A stretch of DNA of 64,000 nucleotides from Cytidiella melzeri. Lineage: Eukaryota; Basidiomycota; Agaricomycetes; Polyporales; Irpicaceae. The notes under the pieces are model-generated. The model was not told the origin of the DNA and did not search any database. It saw only the letters and a list, made by a program, of their open reading frames with translations. The stretch is taken from assembly GCA_022592445.1 (NCBI GenBank), contig JABYQR010000029.1:1-64000 (forward strand). Reading direction: 5' to 3'. This document shows, piece by piece, positions 11,117-24,000 of the stretch. The translations under genes were made by a program, and so were the position numbers. The first letter of the stretch is position 1; each line of letters starts with the position of its first letter.

Positions 11117-13134
11117 GAAGTTCAGCTTGTGACGAACGCCTGCTAGCCTACGGACGCGCACCCACGATTGGATGGAGCTGCCAGAGCGTACGGGAGCCTG
11201 AAAGCTATGCCCACCGCCATGTTAACACTGAGTACTGAACTTGCAGCTTCTCGTTGGAGAATGTTATCCTCAAACAAAGGAAATTGCGGCCGGTGCCTCA
11301 GCGATGTCCGGTATAAATCCTGGCGCCATTCGACTTTTGCGTTCGTACCAAGTGCTCGACACATGAACAAGACTGAGTGTGGCGAGCTGCGTGATTTGTG
11401 TGCTGTCACTACTTAGCATAGACCTATTATTAATTTTGAAGGGCACTGTTGAGCTACGCTCTGAATCCGGGATGCATCTGCCGTTTTTCCCAGTGGTTTA
11501 CCGAATACCTCAACTTGCGTGAGCCACAGAGGATCTTGTAGTAGTTTGATGAGAAAGGCTTGCAAAGGTCATAGCAGAGTGGTGGTAGCAGTCAAATCAC
11601 GGTGTGTTGACTTTGTCGCTCAGCGCGGCGACAGGAAGCGGGTCGCGATTCACGTTGCTCGATTGGCAAGACGCGTCTTGAACGCGTCCCACCATCATCA
11701 CGCCGTGCCATGCAGACCAGCAATAGCAACCTCTTGCCCACATCGCAAATACAACGCCTGGCGTTGCACCACAGGACATAGCAGGCGACTCAGATTTACT
11801 TCGGTCCCGTACGAGACCAGTGAGTCGAAGATTCCGATTGTCGCACATATCTTCGCAATCTTGTTGACTCACATGTATGAGCACTCACTCAGAGAGGCAG
11901 ATTAGATAGAGACGGGCCCTTGCATGCCAGTGGAACCGGCGTACATACACGAAATTTGAAAGATCAAAACCACACGCGAATTCGCTCTGAAGTCTTCCAT
12001 GCTACAACAAGCATGAAGGGCCCCATAGCGGTAAAGCGTACAGAGCTGTCCCCAGTAGAAGAATACAGACAGAGAGCTGGTCCGTTTTTTGAGTTTTGCA
12101 CACTCCACTATTTCCTGACCTCTTGCTCTAAGCACGGCACAATGTAGGTTTGTTCGTCTATGAAGACATGTCCTTGGAGCCCAGCGGAACTCCAAGTTCC
12201 ATCCAATGAGTGAATGTACGTATTCACATAACAGTAAAGCGGCTGAGACCTCCCAATGGCGCTGCATCGTCGGACACAGTTTCGGGTGCTTTGAAGTTCA
12301 GCTTCGCTGCCACGGTTGGCTTCGCATCAATGAGCAGTTCAACCCGCCTTCGCAACCTAAACTCAATTTTGGCTCTCATCCGTAGTAAGTCAACATCATA
12401 GTTGATTGATATGTTGCGTAGCTATTGTTAGCACCTCATGGTCAAGCCACGCAACTCATGCAATTCGACGGCTAGCTAAGTCTGACTTTGAACATGGATA
12501 TCTACGTATACTTAACCTTCACTTTGATCGCTAGCATGAATCCAGCAGCTTGCGATAGAACAGGTGATCCACATATACTTGGTGGTGGACTCTCCCTATA
12601 CCTTCCGCATGCCACATCCATCAGACAAGGCTCCGGAGATAGAAGCAGGGAAGTCACTTTGAATTTGAGGAGCTCCTGGCGAGCATGCTTACCTATGCGA
12701 CTGACACCATGAATTTCATTCACACAGATCTAAACCGAAGCAACGTCAGCTGGGCCTGCTCAACTTTTCACTCTCGAGAGGGAAGTGTTCTGACAATTGA
12801 CGGCTATTGTACGAAGGCTCCGGCACTACTAGTTGTCTGTCGGATTGGCGGCGAGCTCTACAAACTCTGACGTTGCACTGGTCTCGTGAACTACGCAGGT
12901 TGTGAAATCCAACCCGAAAACTGCACCTCTTAAAGACTCCATCCACAGTTCTACCGCACCGTTCCGCTCAGCAAGAGGCCCGGTAATGACCCGGACACGC
13001 TCGATACCTTCGCAAGATTACTAGCGGCAACCGTTCGGCCCCTTTTCACGGAAACAAGAGTCGAGAAGTATAGGCGACGAACGATTCAAGTCATAAGGCC
13101 AGAACCAGTCAACAGGTGAGCGGAAAGAATGAAA
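11117..13134. other. Gene-free stretch
   Basis: Only short open frames occur, on both strands, without recognisable domains, splice continuity or repeats. It is probably intergenic or old decayed sequence. Confidence 0.5.
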
Positions 13135-13163
13135 AAGACTGTTCATGTGAGATGAACAGTCTT
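13135..13163. repeat. Perfect 12 bp hairpin upstream of the aldolase gene
   Basis: The arm aagactgttcat (13135-13146) is repeated in reverse complement at 13152-13163 around a gtgag loop. It lies 350 bp before the aldolase ATG. It may be a palindromic binding site or a small transposon footprint. No function can be shown. Confidence 0.6.
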
Positions 13164-13409
13164 CTCTCTTCTTTCGCAGGAGAAGAGATAAGTTGGCGAC
13201 GAACATAATACTACACCGTGTACTCAATGCGCGTCGCTTGCAGTGTGAGTGTGAGCCACGCACATTGTGTGCATGTACATATCCCTGGACCACGGACCGG
13301 CGGATCTGGGATTTCACGTCACTTGCAACTCCGCCCGGCCCGTTGGTCAGGCGGTCCGCATTCCGTACCTACTTTAATAGCGAGGACAGCTGACGGTTTG
13401 CGACGAGCT

Positions 13410-13483
13410 CGTCTTTCTCGTCCTCCTAGCCGTCTTTCTCGTCCTCCTAGCCGTCTTTCTCGTCCTCCTAGCCGTCTTTCTCG
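13410..13483 (+). repeat. 21 bp CT-rich tandem repeat, 3.5 copies, in the aldolase 5' region
   Basis: The unit cgtctttctcgtcctcctagc is repeated exactly from 13410 to 13472, with a partial fourth copy to 13483. It lies 30 bp before the ATG at 13514. Pyrimidine-rich tracts are common at fungal promoters and transcription starts; a perfect minisatellite there is unusual. Confidence 0.85.
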
Positions 13484-13513
13484 ACCCCGGATCTCCTCAG
13501 CCTTATCTCCAAC

Positions 13514-14827
13514 ATGTCCAGCGTACACATAAATGGTATTAATGGCGCGTCTCACGCTCGTCCATTGACAGCGGGCATATTCGCACCTATCCCGACATTC
13601 TTCCAGCCGGACACCGAGGACCTTGGTGAGAGGCGATGCTTATCTTCCCGGATATCTTGCTTCGTGTCTCACCTTCTCCTCCTTAGATTTGAGCTCTTTT
13701 TCGTCTCAAATTATTCGATTGGCACAAGCCAATGTCCGACCTCTTATTGCTGGTTCTATGGGCGAAGGGAGCCACCTGTCGCACGCCGAGCGAAAGACTC
13801 TCATTCAGACAGCCCGTCGGACGTTGGATGACGCTGGTTTTACGAGCATGCCAATCGTTGCTGGGACGGGAGCGGGCAGCACGCGCGAGACGATCGAGCT
13901 GTGTCACGAAGCTGCTGAGGCTGGGGCGGATTACGTGATCGTCATTACGAGCGGGTACTTTGCTGGTGCGTTGACGAGGAAAGCTCTGAAGGCACATTTT
14001 GTCGAGATCTCGAAGAAGAGCCCACTGCCTGTGATCATCTATAATTGTACGTGCTCGGTTTGCACGGGATACGTCAACGAGATGCTGACGAACAGCAGAC
14101 CCAGGAGCGTCCAGTGGTATCGACCTCGACTCGGACCTCATTACTGAGCTCGCCGAAGAGTGCCCCAATACTTGCGGAGTCAAGCTGACGTACGTTTACA
14201 ATTTAGTCTATATCTCGTGCACTTTGATTATGGCCGCTCATTCCATGGTCATGTGCTCCAACAGCTGTGGCAACGTCGGCAAGCTCACGAGGATCTGCGC
14301 GACAGTCTCGGAACAGTCATTCGCTGATTCATACCCGAGGAAGAACCCAAACGCGCCGTTCCTCGTTCTCGGAGGTTTTGCTGACTTTATCTTGCCTTCG
14401 ACCTATGCAAACGCACACGGTGCCATCATCGGTCTCGCAAACGTAGCACCGGTAAGCTTCACACTCCCTCACTACTCACGCGGACGAAACCTTGACCCAA
14501 ATAAAAACTCACCCTCGTGATTAAATTGTTCTGTAGTATGCCACCGCTCGTCTCTTCGAGTTGTCTGTGGCGACCCTCAAGGATCCGTCACTCCTACCCG
14601 AGGCACAGCGGCTGCAAGGTATAATCGCGCGTGGTGATTTTACGATCGCGAAGGGCTCCATCTCCGGGACAAAGTTCCTGCTCGAGAAGCTCTACGGCTA
14701 TGGCGGACTTCCGCGCATGCCACTGCCACCTGTCGAGCCCGAGTACGCGGAGGCTTTGTGGGCCCACCCTCATGTACAGGAGCTCGTCAGGGTGGAGCGA
14801 GAGCTTAGCGGGAAGAATTCTGCGTAA
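13514..14827 (+). CDS. DapA-family class I aldolase (dihydrodipicolinate synthase-like)
   Basis: Five exons (13514-13625, 13687-14046, 14099-14189, 14265-14451, 14537-14827) give 346 residues in closed phase. Visible features are GIFAPIPTFF at the N-terminus, the GSMGEGSHLSHAER block of DHDPS-like enzymes, YNYPG with the proton-relay Tyr, and the Schiff-base Lys in CGVKLT. Fungi make lysine by the aminoadipate route, so this is unlikely to serve lysine synthesis. Better candidates are a 4-hydroxy-2-oxoglutarate aldolase or a 2-keto-3-deoxy sugar-acid aldolase as in galacturonate breakdown. The substrate cannot be told from sequence alone. The gene converges on the transporter gene at 15184. 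Confidence 0.88.
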
Positions 14828-15183
14828 GTCCCAATCTGTGCCTGCGTGGATTTGGTTTTTGGAGGGAATAATCGCAGAGTGTGTGTTTGTATGTACATAT
14901 CTTGTGTTTTGAAGCTGTAGATTGGGACGTCTTGGGTTTGAGATACAGCGACGCCAACATTTACAAAGCCTCCGTTGAAACAGGGAGATTCTGCTGTCGC
15001 ATCCACGATTGAAGTAAGTCTCGAGTGGTATCGCAACTCACACCGATTGCGAGCTGTCCAGTATACAAATGTGATATAAATAGCTGCATTGTTCTAGGAA
15101 GAAAGCGGACATAGACCGCAGAAACAAAAGGCACGGGCAGAGAAGTACAAGATTCATTAATGTAAGAAGTAGTTTAAATCCAT

Positions 15184-16688
15184 CTATTCTTGCTTTGGAG
15201 CGTCATCAACACGGTACACGTCCCGAACACTCTCTGAGGGGGTGTTCGACCCGTCTTCGAGATTCCGCATTTGGGTATCCGTGAAATGGTATTCGTCGAG
15301 GTACATGTACACGGCGGGCAGGCCGACGATGAGTGCGCCGACAATGTTGCCGAGGTAGGCTGCGATAAGGGATTTGCGGATGTATTCCGCTGTGGTGAGC
15401 TGTGTAGAACCAGTAAGGTAGAAATTCATTTTTAGTGCGCGGTTTTGTGGGCTTAGTGGTGTTGAGAACACTTACGTCTGCACCGAACATGATGCCGAGG
15501 GGGACGGAGAACATGTTGGCGACGACTGCACAGATTGGGTTTCAGCGATGCGATGACCATTGATGCACGATAAAATGCTTACCGTGGTCGAAGCCGCAAG
15601 CGACAAAGACCCAGATGGGGAACCACACTGCGATGATCTAATGCCATATCAGTGGATGCATTCACACAAAGATGTTTGGAAGAAGTAGTACCTTGGAAAA
15701 TGTTTCACGAGCTCCTGCAGCTTGCTGTGGAAGGGGACAAAAGAATGTTGTGCCTTGATGAGCGACTTTTCTCACACAAAGTCGTGATTTGCCCCACATA
15801 CCCAGACTGCTATGCAGACAAGCCAGTTGCAGCCGATGCCACGAAGGAAAATCTGGTGCCATTCAGGCTGCTGAGCTTTGTGGCTGAGGTGAGGAAAGTC
15901 AGTATGTTTGTAGGGTAGTTGTACAGAGCGGCAACTCACAGAGCAAAGGTGATAGCGAAGCTCTTGTAGGGGTCTGTTGAGACAATGCCGCTATCTGTAT
16001 AAAAGGTCAGGGACAAGAAGGGGGCCGGAGTCAGAAGTGATAGGCTTTACACTTTGTGATGATTGCAGCGAAGAACAAGCTTCCGACGAGGTTGCCGAAG
16101 GTGACTACATAGAGCAATGCTTCCTCAGGAACGAGTACGGGCTTGAATGCGTGGCAGGAGGACTCACCGACAACCCAGTTGAGAGGCAGACCCCACAAAG
16201 GCACGGCACGTTTGATGAGTGCCATGGGAAAAACCTTGTCCACTTGCAGTCAGACATATTCTCACCGCGGAGATTATCAATCGCGCTCACCATCATGTTG
16301 CTCGTCAGCAGCTCATAGCCGCCAAGCACAATCCTAAAGATAGGCATGTTGAGTAGGGTGCCCGAGGCCGACAGGCATGGGTAAGGCACTTACATGACCA
16401 AACCGACAGGAAAGACAAAGCCGCCCAATACTTTGACGATTCCTGGGTTGTTCTCGTTCAAGCCCGCGGCTCCACCCTGGATAATCTCTGAGAGCAGACC
16501 ACCGAAAGATAGTAGAGCTCCAGCAGCAACCTAAAGAGTATTTTAGTGTTGGTCTTTGAGTGAGAGAAGAGACGTACTGCTTTCATGAAGAGCTTATCCG
16601 GCCTCGTCTTGTGCTTGGCAATTGCGGCCTCAACCATCACGACAGCTACCTGGGCAGGCTTAAGCGTGCTGACGACTTCTCCAGACAT
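15184..16688 (-). CDS. Formate/nitrite transporter (FNT) family channel
   Basis: Eleven short exons, from 16578-16688 to 15184-15399, join in phase to 311 residues. FNT proteins are pentameric six-helix anion channels for formate, nitrite, acetate or lactate. Hydrophobic segments follow the family order. The signature GFDHVVANMFSVPLG matches the FNT loop with the central pore His (FocA has GFEH...ANM). ELLTSNMM matches the broken-helix region. A soluble tail of about 50 residues rich in acidic residues follows (DTQMRNLEDGSN). Intron density is very high, with exons as short as 33 bp. A TATA motif lies 108 bp upstream. The transported anion is not determined. Confidence 0.92.
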
Positions 16689-16795
16689 GGTGGGGCAGAG
16701 AGGAAGGGGGTAGCGTCAAGACGGTATGGGAGGAGCTCTCGCCTGGCGGACGCGGGACTCTGGGACGAGGGCGAAATGTTTGTGGAACGGGGGTG

Positions 16796-16802
16796 TTATA
16801 TA
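16796..16802 (-). promoter_or_regulatory. TATA box of the FNT gene
   Basis: TATATAA on the minus strand lies 108 bp upstream of the ATG at 16688. Confidence 0.5.
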
Positions 16803-19144
16803 GTGAGACAGCTGTGTTAGGCTAGTTTGAGGATGATGCCATCGTGACATTTTGCAGGTGGATCTTGAGAGGCGCAGTCTATCATATATATCGTTGGGAA
16901 TGTCGCACTGAAGCCGGGCTAGTGCGACGCTGCACTCGGCGTTCTACTCTGGTTCCTTCGCTCCGTTCCTCATGTTACGCCTGAAAAACAGTCGGTAAAA
17001 CAACCATGGTGAGCATGGACAGGTGTGCAAGATATTGACCATACCTTTCGAGCAGTGAGTATAAACTTTGAGACAAATATGTCGGTACAACATGCCGGCC
17101 GTGGTCAGGCTGGATGAGCGCCCAGTCATCGAGAAGTGCGGGGTAGAATGTATGCGATCGCAATCTAGCTGCGACCCTTCCCTCACGAGAAACCGCTTTT
17201 ACAGCACTGCCCACGCACTGGCTCTGCGAGTCAGTGTACCGACATTGCACCTACTCACGATGGATAGGCTACTCTAAACCTCGTCGCAACAGGGCCGACT
17301 CGGACGTACCTCCAGTTTGCGATATCCTGCCAGGTTGTCCGTCAACTGAATAGCCGTGGACATTGCGACCTGGTTTCAGCAGTGAGCATTTGGAGCCTTT
17401 GGAGAATGTTCAAACTTGAAAGACAGAACCTCTATCTTTGGCTGCAAACACGACACGGTCCGTGCAGCGAACGTAGAAGTGAAACATGTCGACACCACCG
17501 ATTGCCGACATTCCCATGTTGCAAGCTGCACGGTACGTCAGGTGCGTCTTCTCCATGTTGTTCCCATGGTCATGTGGTTCACAACAGACAACATCTGACC
17601 CAAAGTCCTGCATCTCCAGGCCTTTCCCATCGCGTAGGAATACATGTGGATCCAGTGCACGCGTGCCTCTGGATGGGACCTGAAGGCCTGAAACTCACCA
17701 GCACAAGTAGCATCGGACAGGTGCGGCGCCCAATACTCTTGCTGCTTTCTCGTGATAATACAATCTAAAGCTACAGGCGAACAGATGCATAAACCTGAGC
17801 CTAGGCTCGTCCTCAGCCATTCGTGTTACAGAACCTGAGACCATAGTTGTCGTGCGGCTGTCCACGGCTTCGCGCAGAACCGCCAGAGCGGGGTTTGCCG
17901 TACAAAGTGCGTACTTCTGCAGATCATCAACTTACAGTACTCACTGCAGATGACTGGTCGGTTTGATTTCAAAGCTGTTCAATGGCAGTCAACGTTGACC
18001 TTTCTGGAGAGCTTGGGTCAACGAATTCACAGCTTACACCCAACATATTTATTGTTTTTAGCACACGGTGTCAACAAATTCTGTGACGCTTACACCCTGG
18101 ACCAAAGTGTAGAAGCCGCTCCCAACGGCACGCATAATGGCCGAGCCGCTGTGTCGTTGTACTTTGCCGTCCCCGCTGCATCGGAGGCGGACTTGCTTAT
18201 CACATCCTGTACGTGTCAAAGTTTTCAAATGGCTGTGCAGTTTACGCCAGCAGAGGTACCCATTCTGTCTTGATTGCACGCGGGCCCGACCACGGCCCAT
18301 CGCAGATAGTGCGTCTGGGGCGGAGGGTACTACGCTATTGGAGTCGGCGTAATGGCGGTACTGTGTAAGCACAAGACATTTATAGCTCCCGGCATGCCAC
18401 ACTCACAACTAGCCTACAACAGTGTAGAGTCTACTATAGACTCATGCTTATGCCGTGCTACTGGCGTAGTAGGTCCCAAAGAGTCTGAATCCAGGTTTGA
18501 AGTATGATAAACCAAGTCAAGTTGCATTCTTGGCAAGCAAACGCTGCAGAAAGCATACTAGTTGTGAGTCGCCTGTTTCATTCCCGCTCATCGTGGTCGT
18601 CGTAGGATTCCAACAGTCAGAGTTACTACAGGGCACAGATGGAAACCTCCACTCAAAGTACGGTGCGACGCTTGCTCTCCCTAAGTTCCACAGACGCAGT
18701 TCCAACACTCTTCGGCAAGACAAACTTCCGTTCATCAACTGCTTAGTAGCGTCGATCAATGCTTTCGACGACGGTCAAACTCAGCTGCAGGCTCCATCGC
18801 CCACTCTTGTCCTTGATCATGAACTCAGAGATCACTTCACTCTAAGTCCGTGTACGCTTGGTACGTGCAAAGCACTGAGGAGCCCTCGAGCTGGACGAGT
18901 CGAGTTTTGCAACCACTCAATCATCAAGCTTCGTATGCATTATACAGCAATTTGTGGTGTCGCAAGGCATGATTCTCATTCGAGTTAAAACAGTCAAAAC
19001 CTCACTTGAATTGTTTGAGAGTCACAGCGAAATGCACGGTCAGCGATATTTCTTCCATAAAGCCTCCAAATTCGCTGTTGGGAAGCTCAGCACGTCTTCT
19101 CTTACCTCCCCCCATCTTTGGTCTTGTGCCGCTGTCATAACGCC
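16803..19144. other. Gene-free stretch
   Basis: I see no domain, splice-linked exon series, RNA gene or repeat family. Open frames are short and random on both strands. Confidence 0.5.
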
Positions 19145-19425
19145 ATGGCGCAGTTTCATTTCTGCTACCTTGTTTTCGCCATCGTGGCTCTCTCGCTCTT
19201 ACAAGTCGAGGCGCGGTGCGAAACGAACGCTGCCAGATTCGCTCGTGGTCTGCCTCCTGCGCGCCCTCAAAGGCTATTCTATCCTCGTATGGGTACGCAA
19301 GCTATATAAATCTCCCTCTATCACTTGTTTGAATAAGTTCTTTGATCCTCATAGATGTAAAGCGCTCGGGGTTGGCCTCGGCTACTTGGTCAACGACTTC
19401 TTCAGTTAGCGAGTCAACACCATAG
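19145..19425 (+). CDS. Very small secreted protein with RFARGLPP motif
   Basis: Two exons (19145-19292 and 19355-19425) with a 62 bp GT-AG intron give 72 residues. The first 24 are a clear signal peptide (LVFAIVALSLLQVEA). The next part carries NAARFARGLPPARP, a motif I know from secreted basidiomycete hypothetical proteins that continue into long Ser/Thr- or glycan-rich domains. Here the protein stops after a short Ser/Thr tail. It is either a mini-version, a small effector-like protein, or a truncated relic of a larger gene. Expression would decide. Confidence 0.55.
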
Positions 19426-21091
19426 AAAAATGTTAGTGTAAGCATGCACTGTTTCTTCTTTTGGATTTTGCTTGTTCAACGACGTACTTGATATGTTTTC
19501 TGACGATGTAATATATATTACGGCAGATGTTGACGTGCTGAAAAGGCAATTCGTCGAACCAAGTTGACTTTACGCCTTTTGGTGAGTGACAATGAGCTCG
19601 ACTTCATATGACGTGGAATTTACTGATGATTTTTTAGAACTGTTATCTGTGTCTGCTAGTCACGGTTGAATGCAGACCGTGCCGTTACATCCTCATTTTA
19701 TTATGCCACACTGCGAGGCCTCCTGCTGAGCGTCCATATACGCTACGGACCCATGACGATGGGCACTGGTGGAATAACGTAGTGAGACGTTTTGGGTGTG
19801 ATGTTTCGATGGTCTATGGTGAGAGATACATGCCTTCTGGGTGCCTTCAAGTTCAGCGCATGCCGGTAAGCACCGGCCCGAGTCTTACTTGTGTACGATC
19901 TAGATTACCGTCGTGGCGCACGACGGTTGCAACGTCGAGTCGGCGTCGTTCAAGCTTCCCTTGACCTCGCGACCGTCGCAGACTGATTTTGCGGGCAATC
20001 TTTAGCTGACGAGAATACAACCGCTTGATTGCCTTGAATTGCACGATGCTCAAGGCACAAGATGAGCTCCTAGACTGGGACGCTGCCAGCCTCTGTGCGA
20101 TCACAGGCTACGTACAGGGCATTACCTTGTGAGCATTCAAGATATTGTGAGACTCCTTTGAACGTTTTTTTTGCGCAGTTGAAAGCTTATGGGCTCTGGT
20201 GAGAGTAGCTCTGCCGTGCCTGATTGGCTTTGACTGCGTGCGGAAACAATGTCGATACACCACACAACGGATCCTCTCTGACCTCCTTGTAATGCAGTTG
20301 TTGAGCACGAAGTATCGCATAGAGCTCGAGCAATAAGTGTTTGCACCGCTGGCAAACCAGTTACACCGCACTGCGCAACCGAATGGCTGAAATCCCACCG
20401 CCTCGAGGCACATTTTCCGGTTCCAGTAACATCTGCTCACACTGAACAGTTCCCATCATGGCTCATTAACCGGCTTGGCCTCTGGATCCCACCACGCAGA
20501 CTGGATCCCACCACGCAGCAGCCACCACTGCCTCCCATGTTTGCTTCGCACTGATCATTGGGTAGGACGCGCTATGATAGTGATACCTGCAGCCTGCTCA
20601 TTGGACTGCCTTGATTGACCTCAAACACCCATCTCATGCTCGCAGTACGACTTTGGTAGTTACCCAGTCAACCAGGTTCGAATCTATGCTAGCGTACATG
20701 CCGATGCCAAGTTGCATCCTCTGTGAGAAGATTGTTGCTCGCAGCTCGACTGATGGCAACCGTCTAGCCGGTGTGTCAGTTGAACAAGTTGGCTGTTGAA
20801 CGCGCTCTTGCAAACGAGAGCCTCAACAGAGGACCTGTACACGTTCGTATTAGCTCAGAGCGATGGCTGGAGTTCATCCAATCCATTCTTTCCCCGCAAG
20901 AGCTAGCGCTGCCCGTTATAAGAGCGACCCTTAGCAACCCCGGGCTCTATGAACTTTCTACGACCATTCGGATTTTCTACCGCACTATCCTACACGTCGT
21001 CTGGACAACTCTTTGCACCGTATATCATCGTGTTCTCATCGTTGGACGTGTTGTTCACATTTGCCTCCGTACTCTCAACCGGCGTCCCATC
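19426..21091. other. Mostly gene-free; possible N-terminal extension of NAD kinase from 20771
   Basis: An 18 bp tandem duplication (ctggatcccaccacgcag, near 20481-20518) is the only repeat I see. From 20771 the frame stays open into the NAD kinase exon, adding 107 residues with hydrophobic stretches if an upstream start is used. Confidence 0.45.
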
Positions 21092-24000
21092 ATGCAGAGT
21101 GTTCTCTCTCCTGGACTAGACAAGGAGACCTTCTCCACGCCCCCATCCAGCCCAATCGTCGCCGACATACTAGACCGGCCCTCGCTCTCTCGACGTGGTT
21201 CCCGCCCTACAAACCTCCGGATATCACAGTCGACCTCGGCGCAATGGAAACCAGACGTCGACATCGTACAGCACTCACCTAACCCATCCACCACCAACGG
21301 CAAAGTACTCACCCCCATGACCGCTACTCCTCACATCAACGGCAAGCCTCTGAACGGCAATGCCATTGGCCCTGCAGTGCTCTGTCCAGGCAACGTCGTC
21401 GCCTCTCAGGCACCGTTGTCCCCAGCAGTAGCGCCCAATGCGACGCAGCCCTCCGGCACAGTGGCTGGGAAATCTCCTCGGCTACATCTACAATCACCAC
21501 GACAGCCTTCGCCGATGCGTTCGCCTTGCTTCGTCCATTCTCAGCTGCAGGGTCCTTCGTTCACGGAGTGGAGCAAAGGGAAACAGCAGGGGTTGAGACA
21601 AGAAGTCCGGATGGATGGTCCTCAACAAGTCGATCCTGTCCATGCGATCCAGGAGACCGCGCGTGAGATGGCCTCCCCAGATGGAACTCACCCGCATCAC
21701 CAGTACGAGGACGAGGAAGAGGAAGAGACAGCGGGGAGCGTGACGAAGCAGTTGGCAGAGACTGCTGTAGGTGTGCGAGAGATGAGCAAGCAACTCGGTA
21801 CGTCTGTTTCACTTCGTGGGTGTGATGCGATCTGGTCTCACTGTCTGCTTTTGAAAAGGACGAACGAGAGTGCACTCGCACATACAATCTGTTCTTATCG
21901 TCACAAAGGCGAGGGATAACAGGCTGATCAAGTTGACGAGAGAGCTCGCTCTGTACTTGATGCTTAAGCCCCGTCAAAAGGGCGGTCGCGGCATGATTGT
22001 GTGAGTATTGTCATGGAAGGTAAAAATGTGGCAGCCATGTACTAAACACCCTGAGACAGCTACGTCGATGCCCAACTCAAGACGTCCCGAAGATTCGACG
22101 CAGCGCGCATGGAGAAGGAGCATCCCGGCCTTTTCGTGCCTGTCCCCCGCCGTCGCACTTCAAGTAGTTCATCTCTCGCCTCGATGACTTCGCCGTCGAC
22201 AAACGGTCACGACCATGGATCCTTGATGCCAGAGGGCCAACTGCGTTATTGGACTGCAGACATGTGCAGCCATTCACCCCATCTTTTCGACTTCGTAGTC
22301 ACTGTGAGTACTTTCCAATCTCCTATGCATACACATACTGAAACGAGCTCTGTCTAGCTTGGTGGCGACGGTACGGTTCTCTTTACCTCGTGGCTCTTCC
22401 AACGTATCGTCCCTCCTGTGCTTCCATTCGCACTTGGCTCACTCGGCTTCCTCACAAACTTTGACTTTGCCGATCACCAACCGGTCATGGACAGTGCGAT
22501 TGACGCAGGCATCCGAGTGAACCTCCGTATGCGGTTTACGTGTACCGTCTACCGTGCCGTTGCACCTGAACCCGGTAAAGGTCGACGTGCAGTGAAGAAG
22601 GGCGCTACTGGCGAGATCTTGATGAAGAACGTGGAGAAAGGTGGATGGGAGGCATTGGAGAGTGGACACGCGGGGTTGGACAAGCCGTGTGGGAAGGACA
22701 AGGAAATCATGTGTTTCACGACACGACCCGTTGAGAGCTTTGAGGTCTTGAACGACTTGGTTGTCGATCGTGGTCCGAGCCCTTACGTCAGCTTGCTGGA
22801 ACTCTTTGGTGAGTGCGATAGGCGTATTCTGACATTGCTAGCACGGATCGTTGATTCTCGGGCATGTTGCAGGTGATGAACAGCACCTTACAACTGTCCA
22901 AGCTGATGGTCTTACAATTTCGACCCCAACGGGCTCGACTGCTTACTCGGTACGTGCCCCTCATCTGAGTTGACAAGCCTGAGCCCGAGCCTGACATAGC
23001 CTGCGGTATAGCTGTCAGCAGGCGGTTCCTTGGTGCACCCCGAAATCCCGGCGATCTTGATTACTCCCATTTGCCCGCACACTCTTTCTTTCCGACCAAT
23101 GCTCTTGCCAGACAGCATGGAATTACGCGTTTGCGTGCCTTTCAACTCCAGGAGCACAGCTTGGGCGTCATTCGATGGTCGCGGACGCATTGAGCTCAAA
23201 CGTACGTACAATCTAGCTCGCCACAGCAATTTTTGATGCTGATCTACGGCTCAGAGGGTGACCACATCAAGATTACAGCCTCAAAATACCCCTTCCCTAC
23301 CGTTTGCTCTGTCAGCCAGTCGACAGACTGGTTCCAGTCCATCGGACGTACACTCAAGTGGAACGAAAGAGAGCGCCAAAAGTCGTTTGTGGTCGTTGAG
23401 GAGAGTCCTGTGAACAAACATAAACGTCGCGAAGCCTCGGTATCGGACAACGAGAAGGGTGAGGATGAGACTCTTGAGGATGAGGAAGAAGATGAAGTGT
23501 CCGATGGCGACGAGGAACAGGAGGAGGAAGAGAAGTACGATATTGACGATCTGTCGTCCACGGAATCTTCCAACAAGTCCACGCCCGACAAAACCAGTCC
23601 GGCAGCGCATGAGGACAAATTTGACAGCTCCTCGTCAGATATCTCTCACGAAAAAGCCCTCGAAGCCCGAGTCGACAAGGACAAAGAAGACCAGCGCGCG
23701 CACGAGGCCGCTCGTGCCCTAGCCAAGGGTACCTCAATACTTCGTCACTACAATCGTTCGCGGTCTAGGTCTTCTGGATTACGTTCGGGTGTGGAAACAC
23801 CTGACAGGTTCAACGGACCGCACCCTCATCCTCCGAGACTGTCTCCACGCCACGTCGCGTTCGCTCGCGAAGCTGAAGTCACGAGCTCATCTTCGTCTGC
23901 GTCATTAGCTGCGGTACCCATGGACAGGGATTCTACGGTGCGTAACGGCGAACGCGGCGCACGAGATGATTTGCACTCGCCGCGATCCCACTTGGGAGCT

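Noticed and set aside
13514..14827. Lysine-biosynthetic dihydrodipicolinate synthase
   Set aside because: Fungi use the aminoadipate route; the protein belongs to the wider aldolase family.
16031..16389. Plus-strand open frames across the FNT gene
   Set aside because: The minus strand gives eleven phase-matched exons with FNT motifs; the plus frames have no domain.
20680..20700. ggttcgaatc, like a tRNA T-loop
   Set aside because: No acceptor stem, D-arm or anticodon arm can be placed around it.
23244..23737. Long minus-strand frames opposite the NAD kinase tail
   Set aside because: They are low-complexity shadows of the acidic, Ser-rich coding strand.
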